This document shows, in pieces, positions 19,308 through 32,587 of a stretch of DNA of 64,000 nucleotides (the stretch's first letter is position 1; every line of letters starts with the position of its first letter). The stretch comes from Nitrospira sp. (lineage in GTDB: Bacteria; Nitrospirota; Nitrospiria; Nitrospirales; Nitrospiraceae). The position numbers and the translations under genes are program-made. The stretch is taken from positions 4,540,800 to 4,604,799 of the forward strand of contig CP126122.1 of the NCBI GenBank assembly GCA_030123565.1. The letters are read 5' to 3'. A model generated the notes under the pieces. The model saw only the letters and a list, made by a program, of their open reading frames with translations, had not been told where the DNA came from and made no database searches.

Positions 19308-19733
19308 ATGCACATGATCAACAAACGGCTTCTCGTCGGTAATGCCGACGATGCCGGGAATCCTCCTCCGCAGGTGAGCGCCGTCCTGATGGTGGCCGAA
19401 GAGCAGAACGTGGCGGTTCCTCCGAGGATTGTGTATGCCAAGATCCCGTTCAAGGAATTCGGCGAGCCGACGGTTTCAGCCCTGGCCAAGGCCGTGGGGT
19501 GGATCGAATCCCATGTCGCGGACCATCGAATTATGGTCTGTTGTCGAGCCGGCATGGGACGTTCGGTTTCGGTGGTGATTGCCTACCTCTGTTGCGTGGA
19601 GGAGATGTCCTATGCCGATGCACTCAAACTCGTACTGACCCGGCGTCCCGGCGGCATGCCGTTGCCGCGCCTCCAGGAAATTATCGAAGGCGTTCGCCGT
19701 CGTCGACAGCGCCCGCCCCAGCCGCCAGCCTAA
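19308..19733 (+). CDS. Dual-specificity-type protein phosphatase
   Basis: A 141-residue cysteine phosphatase domain. The P-loop is VCCRAGMGRSVSVV, giving the CX5R core Cys79-Arg85 followed by Ser. The His that normally precedes the catalytic Cys (HCxxGxxR) is replaced by Cys78. A general acid Asp is not obvious. The start is ATG 19308 or 19314. The substrate is unknown. The Pro/Arg-rich tail (RRRRQRPPQPPA) is probably disordered. Confidence 0.8.
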   Translation: MHMINKRLLVGNADDAGNPPPQVSAVLMVAEEQNVAVPPRIVYAKIPFKEFGEPTVSALAKAVGWIESHVADHRIMVCCRAGMGRSVSVVIAYLCCVEEMSYADALKLVLTRRPGGMPLPRLQEIIEGVRRRRQRPPQPPA

Positions 19734-19921
19734 AGGCGCATCAGCCTCAACTCTCCTGATTCTGTCCGCTCGCGCAATCCAGGATGTGCCTCCCGTTCCC
19801 GCCCTTTTTACGTCTCTACCCGATCGTCAGCCGAAGGAGTTGCATTTTATGCCGGCTCCATGGCGTAATTTAACGTCTGTGGTGCTCTGCCTCGTCATCC
19901 GCCGTCCTGGAAACGACATCG

Positions 19922-20818
19922 ATGCCTGAATTGCCGGAAGCAGAGGTCGCATCGCGCCAGTTGCGGGAACGAGTCGTGGGGGCAACCGTGCGTGATTGTT
20001 GGGTCGGCCGTGGTGATATTGTGCGGGAGGGACTGTCTTCCCTGGAGTGGTACCGCCGCACCAGGATTGCAGAGGTCGAACGAAGGGGCAAGAGCGTGAT
20101 CCTCACCTTTGTTCGCGGCGGGCAGGAGAGATTCCTCGCCGCCGAACTGGGCATGACAGGACTGCTGTTGTTTCGTTCCGCGCCGGCCAAACATCCCCAA
20201 CATACCCATTTTATTTTGCATCTTGATGGTGGTGCCGAACCGGAGATCCGATACTGGAATCCCCGGCGGTTCGGGCGTCTGTCGTTGCTCGACCAAGCGG
20301 GGCTGGACCGGTATACGGCACGCCGGTTCGGATACGATCCCCTGACGATCAGCCGGGAACAGTTTCTCCGGCTGCTCGGTTCTACGCGCAGCCGACTGAA
20401 GTCACTACTGATGCATCAACAGATGATTGCAGGGATCGGGAATATCTATGCGAACGAGATTCTCTTCCGCGCCGGGCTCCATCCCAACCAGGCGGCCAAT
20501 CAGCTTCGGGAGAAAGCGGTCGGGCTGCTCTACGAGGTCATGGGGGAGGTGTTGCGTGAAGCCATCGCAATGGGAGGATCCAGTGTTCGGGACTATTTTG
20601 CACCGGACGGGACGGAAGGCCGATACAAGGGCAGGCACCTGGTTTATGCAAAAACCGGTGAGCCCTGCCCGAATGATTGTGGGGCAGTGATCAGGCGATC
20701 TCTCGGCGAGCGTAGTTCGTTTTATTGTCCGACCTGCCAACGTGGCCGGCACCGTCGTTCCGCCACACCGTCGAAAAGTCCGGTGATTGGGTCGCGCGGA
20801 GAGAGGTCACAAGAATAA
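19922..20818 (+). CDS. mutM: Formamidopyrimidine-DNA glycosylase
   Basis: A 298-residue Fpg/Nei-family bifunctional glycosylase/AP lyase that removes oxidised purines. It has the catalytic N-terminal Pro2-Glu3 (MPELPEAE), Lys57 in RRGKS, the helix-two-turn-helix GIGNIYANEILFRAGLHP, and a C-terminal zinc finger with Cys249, 253, 269, 272. The first pair is CPNDC (C-x3-C) rather than the usual C-x2-C. It carries a basic tail of about 25 residues after the finger. Start ATG 19922, immediately read as MPELPE, is unambiguous because the mature enzyme needs Pro2. Confidence 0.95.
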   Translation: MPELPEAEVASRQLRERVVGATVRDCWVGRGDIVREGLSSLEWYRRTRIAEVERRGKSVILTFVRGGQERFLAAELGMTGLLLFRSAPAKHPQHTHFILHLDGGAEPEIRYWNPRRFGRLSLLDQAGLDRYTARRFGYDPLTISREQFLRLLGSTRSRLKSLLMHQQMIAGIGNIYANEILFRAGLHPNQAANQLREKAVGLLYEVMGEVLREAIAMGGSSVRDYFAPDGTEGRYKGRHLVYAKTGEPCPNDCGAVIRRSLGERSSFYCPTCQRGRHRRSATPSKSPVIGSRGERSQE

Positions 20819-20901
20819 ATTTATCAATTATTTATGATGATGAATCTTCAGTGCCCATTGTGGTAGGACTTCTGTGCTCGAAGCGTAGGCCCTTTGGAGG
20901 A

Positions 20902-20930
20902 TTGAGCTAATCAACAGAATTCGGTACTCT
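20902..20930 (+). promoter_or_regulatory. Candidate promoter of the acl operon
   Basis: TTGAGC at 20902-20907, a 17-base spacer and TACTCT at 20925-20930, about 40 bases before the aclB ATG. A moderate match. Confidence 0.35.
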
Positions 20931-20976
20931 GTCGCTCCTTTTCTCTGCCCTCTCACACACCAAGGAGTCGTCAACC

Positions 20977-22179
20977 ATGGCGAAAGTGCTCGAAGGTCCC
21001 GGGATGGGACTGATGAAGAAGTGGGGCATCCATGTCCCCAACTATGCCGTCGTCACCTCCGCTGAGGAACTTGCAAAACTCGGGCAGGCCAACGACTGGT
21101 TCAAGCAATCCAAGCTCGTGGCGAAGGCCCATGAGGCGCTCGGCTCCCGCTTCAAGCTTGGGCTGGTCAAGATCGACCTCGATTTGAAGGGGGCGGAGGC
21201 GGCCGCCAAGGACATGATCGGTCGTCAGGTGGGCAGCATCACCGTCTCGCAGGTCATTGTGTCGGAAATGATTCCGCACAAGGAAGAATATTATTGTGCC
21301 GTGAAATCGACCCGTGAAGGATCCGAGATTCTCGTCGCCAACTGCGGCGGCATCGAAGTGGAGTCGAATTGGGAGCGGGTCAAACGGTTGACGCTCGAAA
21401 TCGGCCAGGCTCCGACCGGTGAAGACCTTGAAAAGCTGGTGAAGGAAGCGGGCTTTACCGGGGCGCTCGTGAAGAAAATGGCAGAGTTCGCCGGGAAGAT
21501 GTTTACGTGCTTCGACAATGAAGATGCTCAATATCTCGAAGTGAATCCCGTCGTCCTACGCGAGAGCGACGGCGAACTGGTGGCGTTGGATGCGGTGACA
21601 TTGCTCGATGGGGACGCAAAGTTCCGCCATCCGGATTGGAACTTTCCGTTTGCCGCCGAGTTTGGACGGGCCTATACCAAGCACGAACTTGAAGTGATGG
21701 CTGTCGATTCGAAGATCAAGGGGTCGGTAAAATTCATCGAAATTCCCGGTGGTGATACGGCGATGTTGCCGGCCGGCGGCGGCGCCAGCGTGTACTACTC
21801 GGATGCGGTCGTGGCCCGCGGCGGGAAACTCGCCAATTACGCAGAATATTCCGGTGACCCACCGGATTGGGCGGTGGAGGTGTTGACGGAAAAAGTCTGT
21901 TCCCTGCCAGGGATCAAGAACATCATCGTCGGCGGCGCCATTGCCAACTTCACCGACGTCAAGAAAACGTTCGGCGGGATCATCAATGGATTCCGCAAAG
22001 CGAAATCCGACGGCAAGCTGAAGGGCGTCAAGATTTGGGTGCGCCGCGGCGGCCCTCGGGAAAAGGAAGGCCTCGATGCCATGCGGGCGTTGAAGGACGA
22101 AGGGTTTGATATCCATGTGTTCGATCGGAATACGCCGTTGACGGATATCGTCGATAAGGCAGTCCAGTCGAAGGGTTAG
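20977..22179 (+). CDS. aclB: ATP-citrate lyase, small (ATP-grasp) subunit
   Basis: A 400-residue protein homologous to the SucC-like N-terminal part of eukaryotic ATP-citrate lyase. It shows the ATP-grasp region (SKLVAKAHEALGSRFKLGLVKIDL), YLEVNPVVL metal ligands, and the CoA-ligase domain segment GGAIANFTDVKKTFGGIINGF. With AclA it cleaves citrate to acetyl-CoA and oxaloacetate using ATP and CoA, a defining rTCA step. ATG 20977 follows AAGGAG. aclA begins 56 bases downstream. Confidence 0.97.
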   Translation: MAKVLEGPGMGLMKKWGIHVPNYAVVTSAEELAKLGQANDWFKQSKLVAKAHEALGSRFKLGLVKIDLDLKGAEAAAKDMIGRQVGSITVSQVIVSEMIPHKEEYYCAVKSTREGSEILVANCGGIEVESNWERVKRLTLEIGQAPTGEDLEKLVKEAGFTGALVKKMAEFAGKMFTCFDNEDAQYLEVNPVVLRESDGELVALDAVTLLDGDAKFRHPDWNFPFAAEFGRAYTKHELEVMAVDSKIKGSVKFIEIPGGDTAMLPAGGGASVYYSDAVVARGGKLANYAEYSGDPPDWAVEVLTEKVCSLPGIKNIIVGGAIANFTDVKKTFGGIINGFRKAKSDGKLKGVKIWVRRGGPREKEGLDAMRALKDEGFDIHVFDRNTPLTDIVDKAVQSKG

Positions 22180-22235
22180 CCCGCTACGACCAATCACACG
22201 AACTGCGATCATAGAGGAACTAAGGGGAGATCCCG

Positions 22236-24056
22236 ATGAGTATTCTGGCAAACAAAGACACCCGCGTGGTGATTCAGGGTGGCGCTGCAGGTGTCAACGC
22301 GGCCCGCCGCATGGCCGAATTCTGCTATCTAATCAAGAAGCCGCTGAACGTCGAAGCCTTCGTATATCCGCCGGATGCAGGCAAGAGCAATGAAATTCCC
22401 TACGGCAGCGGGTTGATCGCGATTCCAGTCTACAAGACGATCGCCGAAGCCACGAAACATCACCCGCAGATCAATACCAGCCTGGTCTATATCGGTGCCG
22501 ATCGTGCCATGAAGGGCGGGATGGAAGCGCTCGACGATGCCCACATCAAGGTGGTTTCCATGATCACGGAAGGCGTGCCGGAAAAGGACGCCAAGTTGCT
22601 GGGCGCCCATGCCAGGAAATTAGGGAAGGTGTTCAACGGGCCTTCCTCGATCGGGATTATTTCGGCCGGTGCCTGCCGTCTGGGTGTGATCGGCGGCGCG
22701 TTCGACAACCTCGTGCTCTCCAAGCTCTATCGCGAAGGGTCGTTCGGCGTGATTACCAAGTCGGGCGGTCTCTCCAACGAAATCATCTGGATCTGCTCCC
22801 AGTTCGCCGACGGGATCACGACCGCCATCGGGATCGGCGGCGATGCCTATCCCGGTACCGATTACGTGTCGTACCTGGAGATGTTCGAGCGGGATCCCCA
22901 GACGAAGGCAGTGGTGATCGTCGGTGAAATGGGCGGTGACCTCGAAGAGCGGGCGGCTGAGTGGTATGGGGCGAAAAAGCGGCGGATCAAATTGATCGCC
23001 GTGGTGTCGGGCTTCTGCCAGGAAAGTTTGCCGAAGGGCATGAAGTTCGGGCATGCCGGTGCCAAAGAAGGGATGAAGGGCGAAGGGTCGGCCAGGTCAA
23101 AATCCGATGCGTTGAAGAAGGCCGGCGCACTCGTTCCTGCTACGTTCGGTGCCCTTGGTCCTGCTATCAAGGAGACCTATCAAGAGCTACTCAAGTCCGG
23201 CCAAGTGAAGGAAGTGATCGAGCCGGCTACGTTACCCAAGCTGCCGAAATCCGTCGAAGAAGCCATGAAGGCGGACGAAGTGATGGTTGCGCCCTTGATT
23301 CGCACCACCATCAGCGATGACCGCGGTGATGAGCCCTGTTATGACGGGTATCCGGCCTCCGAACTGATCAATAAAGGGTACGAAATTCCCCACGTCATTG
23401 GATTGCTGTGGGACAAACGATTGATCTCCAAGCAGGAGGCGGAAATCGTCAAGCGGATCATGATGCTCTCAGCCGATCACGGTCCTTGCGTCAGCGGCGC
23501 CTATGCGACGATCCTGGCAGCCTGCGCGGGGATCGGGTTGTCGCAGTCGGTTGCCGCCGGCATGATCATGATCGGGCCTCGTTTCGGCGGTGCCGTGACG
23601 GATGCGGGACGTTATTTCAAACATGCGGTGGACAACAAGATGTCGGTGGATGAATTCCTGGCCTATATGAAGAAAAATGTCGGACCCGTGCCCGGAATCG
23701 GCCACCGTGTGAAGAGTCTTCGGAACCCGGACAAGCGGGTGAAAGAATTGGTCGGCTACGTCAAAAGCCTGAACATCAAGACACCCTGCTTGGATTTCGC
23801 CTTGGAAGTCGAGAAGGTCACCTCGGCGAAAAAGGACAATCTCATTCTGAACGTCGACGGAACGATGGCCGCGGTCCTCGTCGATATCGGATTCCCGATC
23901 GACAGCTTGAACGGATTTTTCATTCTCTCACGCACGATCGGCCTGATCGGCCATTGGGTCGATCAGAAGCGCCAGGATAGCCGTTTGATCCGGTTGTTCG
24001 ATTACCTGGTGAACTATGCAGCACCCAAACGGCGGGAGGTTCCGCCTCTGAAATAG
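22236..24056 (+). CDS. aclA: ATP-citrate lyase, large subunit
   Basis: A 606-residue protein. Residues 1-300 are SucD-like, with phospho-acceptor His273 in GMKFGHAGAKEG. Residues about 340-606 are citrate-synthase-like, with LSADHGPCVSGAYATILAACAG and GPRFGGAVTDAGRYF and MSVDEFLAYMKKNVGPVPGIGHRV carrying the expected active-site His/Asp region. It forms the catalytic complex with AclB. Its N-terminus (MSILANKDTRVVIQGG) mirrors that of SucD (32588), reflecting shared ancestry. ATG 22236 follows AAGGGGAG. Confidence 0.97.
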   Translation: MSILANKDTRVVIQGGAAGVNAARRMAEFCYLIKKPLNVEAFVYPPDAGKSNEIPYGSGLIAIPVYKTIAEATKHHPQINTSLVYIGADRAMKGGMEALDDAHIKVVSMITEGVPEKDAKLLGAHARKLGKVFNGPSSIGIISAGACRLGVIGGAFDNLVLSKLYREGSFGVITKSGGLSNEIIWICSQFADGITTAIGIGGDAYPGTDYVSYLEMFERDPQTKAVVIVGEMGGDLEERAAEWYGAKKRRIKLIAVVSGFCQESLPKGMKFGHAGAKEGMKGEGSARSKSDALKKAGALVPATFGALGPAIKETYQELLKSGQVKEVIEPATLPKLPKSVEEAMKADEVMVAPLIRTTISDDRGDEPCYDGYPASELINKGYEIPHVIGLLWDKRLISKQEAEIVKRIMMLSADHGPCVSGAYATILAACAGIGLSQSVAAGMIMIGPRFGGAVTDAGRYFKHAVDNKMSVDEFLAYMKKNVGPVPGIGHRVKSLRNPDKRVKELVGYVKSLNIKTPCLDFALEVEKVTSAKKDNLILNVDGTMAAVLVDIGFPIDSLNGFFILSRTIGLIGHWVDQKRQDSRLIRLFDYLVNYAAPKRREVPPLK

Positions 24057-24058
24057 CG

Positions 24059-24129
24059 TGAAACGTGAAGCGTCATTCGTGAAGCGCGCAGGCCCCACGA
24101 GACACGTGTCGCGAAACATGAACGACGAA
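24059..24129. repeat. GTGAAACGTGAAGCGT-type intergenic repeat
   Basis: It begins just after the aclA stop and is built from AAACGTGAAGCGTCATTCGTGAAGCGCG-like words and ends with ACACGTGTCGCGAAACATGAACGACGAA. It resembles the repeats at 15009-15066, 28672-28737 and 31149-31223 in word usage, not base for base. Confidence 0.55.
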
Positions 24130-24164
24130 ATCATTCAGATAGAACCAGAGAACGGAGACAAGCC

Positions 24165-28666
<4,502 letters not shown>

Positions 28667-28671
28667 AGTCC

Positions 28672-28737
28672 GTTAGGGGTGAGGCGTCAGGCGTGAGAGG
28701 TTCGAGGAACGGTTCCCCTTACGCCTTACGTTTCACG
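28672..28737. repeat. GTTAGGGGTGA...GTTTCACG repeat, forward copy
   Basis: It runs from GTTAGGGGTGAGGCGTCAGG to CCTTACGTTTCACG, with complementary words (GAGGCGT / ACGCCTTAC) and the central AACGGTTCCCC. The copy at 31149-31223 has the same ends in inverse orientation. Confidence 0.65.
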
Positions 28738-28754
28738 CCTTGCGAAGGAAAGCA

Positions 28755-29465
28755 ATGGCCCACGAAGACACCAATGTCATTGATCAACCCGAGGTGCTCA
28801 AACCTCGGATGGTCTCGATCGAAATCTCCGGTAAGAAGTACGAGGTGCCGGAAGGCATCACCGTCATCAAGGCCCTGTGGTATACGGGACAAGAAGTCGT
28901 GCGCGGGGCCGGCTGTCTCGGCGGGTTCTGCGGAGCCTGTGCGACCTACTATCGGACGAAGGACGATCCCAAAGTCAGAACCTGTCTGGCCTGCCAAATG
29001 GCCGTGCAAGACGGCATGTCGTTCACGATCATGCCGCCCTTTCCGGCGCGCAAGGCGATCTACGACATTCAGACTCTCAAAGACCCGAAACAGGACCTGT
29101 TCAATTTGTACCCCGAAGCCCCGCTCTGCAGAAATTGCAATGCCTGCACCGAAGCCTGCCCGCAGAAGATCGATGTGCGTGAGGGTGTCTGGAAAGCCGT
29201 CTTCGGCGATTTTAAGAGCGTCTCGGAAATGTTCATGGACTGCGTCATGTGCGGCATGTGTACGCCGGTCTGTATCGCCGACATCGCCCCGAATCTCGTG
29301 GCCCTCTATGTGAGCCGCGCCCAGGGCGCGCATTTCACAGAGAAGCCGCAGGGGCTCGAGACGCGCATCAAGGAAATTCAAGACGGCCGTTTCAACGACG
29401 AATGGAACAAAGTGCTCGCGATGAACGAGAAAGAACTGGCCGATCACTGCGCCACTGTGAAGTGA
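28755..29465 (+). CDS. frdB: Fumarate reductase/succinate dehydrogenase-type iron-sulfur subunit
   Basis: A 236-residue protein. The N-terminal ferredoxin-like domain has Cys54, 59, 62 and 77 for a 2Fe-2S cluster. The C-terminal domain has two four-Cys motifs, 125-128-131-135 (CRNCNACTEAC) and 163-166-169-173 (CVMCGMCTPVC). It would pass electrons to the flavoprotein encoded next. No membrane-anchor subunit is in the cluster, which suggests a soluble enzyme. The start is ATG 28755 after GAAGGA; a TTG 15 bases earlier is in a repeat. Confidence 0.87.
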   Translation: MAHEDTNVIDQPEVLKPRMVSIEISGKKYEVPEGITVIKALWYTGQEVVRGAGCLGGFCGACATYYRTKDDPKVRTCLACQMAVQDGMSFTIMPPFPARKAIYDIQTLKDPKQDLFNLYPEAPLCRNCNACTEACPQKIDVREGVWKAVFGDFKSVSEMFMDCVMCGMCTPVCIADIAPNLVALYVSRAQGAHFTEKPQGLETRIKEIQDGRFNDEWNKVLAMNEKELADHCATVK

Positions 29466-29550
29466 GAAGTCATTGGTCACTGGTCATCGGTCGATGATGG
29501 CGGATTCGCCGGCAACCTTTTAACGACTCATGACCGTTGACTATTGACGG
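29466..29550. repeat. GGTCATTGGTCACTGGTC-type stutter repeat
   Basis: It starts directly after the frdB stop. Words TCATTGGTCACTGGTCATCGG on the left are partly complementary to GACTCATGACCGTTGACTATTGAC on the right, so the gap can form an imperfect hairpin with a central GGCGGATTCGCCGG stem-loop. Confidence 0.55.
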
Positions 29551-29559
29551 ATTCAAACG

Positions 29560-31143
29560 ATGGACATACACGCCCTCCAGCAAATCGTGCACAAGACGCG
29601 GGATGCCCGCCGGAAGCAGACGATCCCGAAGTTTTCTCCCGCCGATCGTGATGCTCTGATCGAGAAATACCATCCCGATTTTCGGAAGAGCGCCTATCGC
29701 CCGATCCGTTTCGGGCCCAATGCCGATGAGCAGACCGTCATCGAGCTGGCGACCTTGCTCGAAGGCGACAGCCCGATCGCGGATGATCTCGATGTGACTC
29801 CCCACTATCAGACCGATGTGCTGGTCATCGGAGGCGGGGGCGCCGGCTGCGCCGCCGCGTTGCACGCCCACGGGACGGGGGCGAAAGTCATCCTTGCCAC
29901 GAAGCTCCGGCTCGGTGATTCCAATAGCGTGATGGCTCAGGGCGGGATGCAGATCTCCGTCGCTCCGGAAGATTCCCCTGTGACGCATTTCCTCGATACG
30001 TTGAAGGGCGGCCACATGCAGAACGACCATGCCCTCTTGAAGGTCATGGTCGAAGAAGGCCCTGCGATCGCCAAGTGGCTGATCGAACTCGGTGTGTTGT
30101 TCGATCGGCAGGCCGACGGCAATCTGCATGTGAAGAAGGGCGGCGGCAGTTCCAAACCCCGTCTCCTGACTTGTTCCGACTATACGGGCCTTGAGATCAT
30201 GCGGGTGCTCAAGGACGAAGTGTTGAATCAAAAGATCCAGCTGCTCGAATTTTGCGCCGCGGTCGAATTGCTCAGCAATGATGAGGGACATTGCACCGGT
30301 GCGATCTTCAAGGATTTGGACAACCATCGCCTGGTGGTGGTGGCGGCCAAGTCGGTGATCCTGGCGACGGGCGGCATCGGGCGGCTGCACATTCAAGGGT
30401 TCCCGACCAGCAATCACTATGGGGCCACCGGCGACGGGCTCTGTCTCTCGTACCGCATGGGGGCGAAGCTGGCCCACATCGATACGTTTCAATACCACCC
30501 CTCCGGCGCCGTCTATCCCGAGCAGTTGATCGGAGCCTTGGTGACAGAAGGAATTCGATCGGAAGGCGGCCACCTGGTCAACTCCAAAGGCGAACGATTC
30601 GTCAACGAGTTGGACACGCGCGATGTCGTCTCCTCGTCGATCATTCGCGAATGTGAAGAGGGCCGCGGCATCAGGACCATGTCGGGGCGTGTCGGCGTGT
30701 GGCTCGACACTCCGCTCTTGGATGCCGAGCATGGGCCGGGGACGGTCGAGAAACATTTCCCGGCCATGATGCTCCAGTTCGAACGGTTCGGCATCGATAT
30801 CAGCAAAGATCCCGTCCTGATCTATCCGACGCTGCATTATCAGAACGGCGGGGTGAAGATCGACACCAACTCAGAAACCAATGTGAAAAATCTGTTCGTC
30901 TCCGGAGAGGCCTCCGGCGGATTGCACGGACGCAATCGATTGATGGGAAACTCGCTGCTCGACCTGATGGTGTTCGGCAAGCGCGCCGGTCTGACTGCGG
31001 CATCCCGTGCACAATCGATGGCACAAGGGAAGCTCACGTTGCAGCACCTCCGCCGGTTCCGTGCCGAAGCCAAGCAACATGGGAGTCCGAGCGGAGTCAT
31101 TTCTCCGATGGTGCTGCCGGCCTACACGCGCAAAGAGAACTAA
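29560..31143 (+). CDS. frdA: Fumarate reductase/succinate dehydrogenase-type flavoprotein
   Basis: A 527-residue FAD protein. The FAD-binding motif is VLVIGGGGAGCAAALHA (88-104). Active-site segments are FQYHPSGAVYPEQLIGALVTEGIRSEGGHLVN and the Arg-rich SGEASGGLHGRNRLMGNSLLDLMVFG. The usual covalent-FAD motif SHTxxAQGG reads SNSVMAQGG here, with Asn122 in place of His, so FAD is probably not covalently bound. It would reduce fumarate to succinate in the rTCA cycle; the electron donor is not encoded nearby. Confidence 0.88.
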   Translation: MDIHALQQIVHKTRDARRKQTIPKFSPADRDALIEKYHPDFRKSAYRPIRFGPNADEQTVIELATLLEGDSPIADDLDVTPHYQTDVLVIGGGGAGCAAALHAHGTGAKVILATKLRLGDSNSVMAQGGMQISVAPEDSPVTHFLDTLKGGHMQNDHALLKVMVEEGPAIAKWLIELGVLFDRQADGNLHVKKGGGSSKPRLLTCSDYTGLEIMRVLKDEVLNQKIQLLEFCAAVELLSNDEGHCTGAIFKDLDNHRLVVVAAKSVILATGGIGRLHIQGFPTSNHYGATGDGLCLSYRMGAKLAHIDTFQYHPSGAVYPEQLIGALVTEGIRSEGGHLVNSKGERFVNELDTRDVVSSSIIRECEEGRGIRTMSGRVGVWLDTPLLDAEHGPGTVEKHFPAMMLQFERFGIDISKDPVLIYPTLHYQNGGVKIDTNSETNVKNLFVSGEASGGLHGRNRLMGNSLLDLMVFGKRAGLTAASRAQSMAQGKLTLQHLRRFRAEAKQHGSPSGVISPMVLPAYTRKEN

Positions 31144-31148
31144 ACGAT

Positions 31149-31223
31149 GTGAAACGTAAGGCGTCAGGCGTGAGGTGAACAGTGTGACGCGCTTCCCCTT
31201 ACGCCTCACGCTTCACCCCTAAC
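31149..31223. repeat. GTTAGGGGTGA...GTTTCACG repeat, inverted copy
   Basis: It runs from GTGAAACGTAAGGCGTCAGG to CGCTTCACCCCTAAC. Read on the minus strand its ends match those of the copy at 28672-28737. It fills the frdA-sucC gap. Confidence 0.65.
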
Positions 31224-31239
31224 GGAATCCAGGAGCCCT

Positions 31240-32418
31240 ATGAACGTTCATGAGTTTCAGGCCAAGTCGTTGTTCGCGCAGTTCGGAGTGCCGGTGCCGC
31301 GAGGGAAGGAAATCACTTCTCCCGAGGCGGCGACGGAGTGGGCGGCTCAGTTGAATACGCCGGTCTTCGTCGTCAAGGCGCAGATCCACGCCGGCGGTCG
31401 AGGGAAAGCCGGCGGGGTCAAGATTACCAAGGACAAGGCGGCCGTCGCCGGCATCGCCAAAGAATTGATCGGCAAGACGCTGGTGACGCATCAGACCGGA
31501 CCGAAAGGCCGCAAGGTGCATCGCCTGCTGATGGAAGAAGGCGCGAACATCGCCAAAGAGTTGTACCTTTCCATTTTGGTGGACCGCGACACCGGTTGGC
31601 CGACGTTTATCGCCAGCACCGAAGGCGGCATGGAAATCGAAGAGGTGGCGGAGAAGACGCCGGAGAAGATCATCAAGGAAGCGATCGATCCTGCCGTCGG
31701 ATTCCAAAGTCACAATGGGCGCAATGTGGCCTTCGCCTTGGGGTTGCAGAACATGGAGCCGGCCGTCATCAATCCCTTCGTGCAGATGCTCGGCAATCTC
31801 TATCGGCTGTTCATGGAGAAAAATGCCGCGCTCGTCGAAATCAATCCGCTGATCATCACCAAGGAAAAGACGTTGGTGGCCCTGGACGGCAAGGTCTCGT
31901 TCGACGACAACGGGATCTTTAAACATGACGATGTGCAGAAGATGCGGGACCTCAATGAAGAGGACCCGCTGGAGATCGAAGCCACGGCCAACAACCTGAA
32001 TTACGTCAAGCTGGACGGTAACATCGGCTGCATGGTGAACGGCGCGGGCCTGGCGATGGCCACCATGGACGTCATCAAGCTGGCGGGAAGCGAACCGGCC
32101 AACTTCTTGGACGTGGGCGGCGGCGCCACGAAGGAGACGGTGGCGGCCGGTTTCCGGATTCTGCTGAAGGACCCGAACGTCAAGGGGATTTTCATCAATA
32201 TCTTCGGCGGCATCGTCCGGTGCGAACGGATCGCGCACGGAGTCATTGAAGCGGCCAAGGAAGTGAAGATCAACGTGCCGCTGGTGGTCCGACTTCAAGG
32301 GACCAATGCGGAAGAAGGCCGCTCGCTCCTCCAACAATCGGGCTTGAAGCTGGACGTGGCCGACGATTTGTGGGAAGCGGCGCAGAAGATTGTGAAGATG
32401 ACCGGGAAGGCGGCGTAA
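31240..32418 (+). CDS. sucC: Succinyl-CoA synthetase, beta subunit
   Basis: A 392-residue ATP-grasp protein beginning [22 protein letters not shown]. It has the nucleotide-binding [18 protein letters not shown], metal ligands around [11 protein letters not shown] and [10 protein letters not shown], and the CoA-ligase segment [14 protein letters not shown] with [17 protein letters not shown]. With SucD it makes succinyl-CoA from succinate in the rTCA direction. ATG 31240 follows a weak CAGGAG site. It is separated from sucD by repeat copy C. Confidence 0.97.
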   Translation: MNVHEFQAKSLFAQFGVPVPRGKEITSPEAATEWAAQLNTPVFVVKAQIHAGGRGKAGGVKITKDKAAVAGIAKELIGKTLVTHQTGPKGRKVHRLLMEEGANIAKELYLSILVDRDTGWPTFIASTEGGMEIEEVAEKTPEKIIKEAIDPAVGFQSHNGRNVAFALGLQNMEPAVINPFVQMLGNLYRLFMEKNAALVEINPLIITKEKTLVALDGKVSFDDNGIFKHDDVQKMRDLNEEDPLEIEATANNLNYVKLDGNIGCMVNGAGLAMATMDVIKLAGSEPANFLDVGGGATKETVAAGFRILLKDPNVKGIFINIFGGIVRCERIAHGVIEAAKEVKINVPLVVRLQGTNAEEGRSLLQQSGLKLDVADDLWEAAQKIVKMTGKAA

Positions 32419-32433
32419 GAGCTATTGAGGCGC

Positions 32434-32513
32434 GGGGCCTAGTCCCCATGCTCGCGCAACGCGCGCCCTCAGAAGGGCCTCGTTGGACGCGCGCAGTGGG
32501 GGGACCTAGCCCC
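32434..32513. repeat. Structured intergenic repeat, copy C
   Basis: Arms GGGGCCTAGTCCCC (32434-32447) and GGGGACCTAGCCCC (32500-32513) are largely complementary. The core TGCTCGC (32449-32455), CGCGCGC, a TCAGAA loop, and GCGCGCA (32489-32495) match copies A and B. It lies inside the sucC-sucD operon. Confidence 0.78.
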
Positions 32514-32587
32514 ATACCTCTTGTGAACTTGAGCGATTAGAAGCCTTCCCGTGGTGAGGCGGAAGGCGGGAAAGAAGAGAGGGACTT

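Noticed and set aside
29470-30837. A 455-codon minus-strand open frame
   Set aside because: Antisense to frdA; composition typical of a shadow frame.
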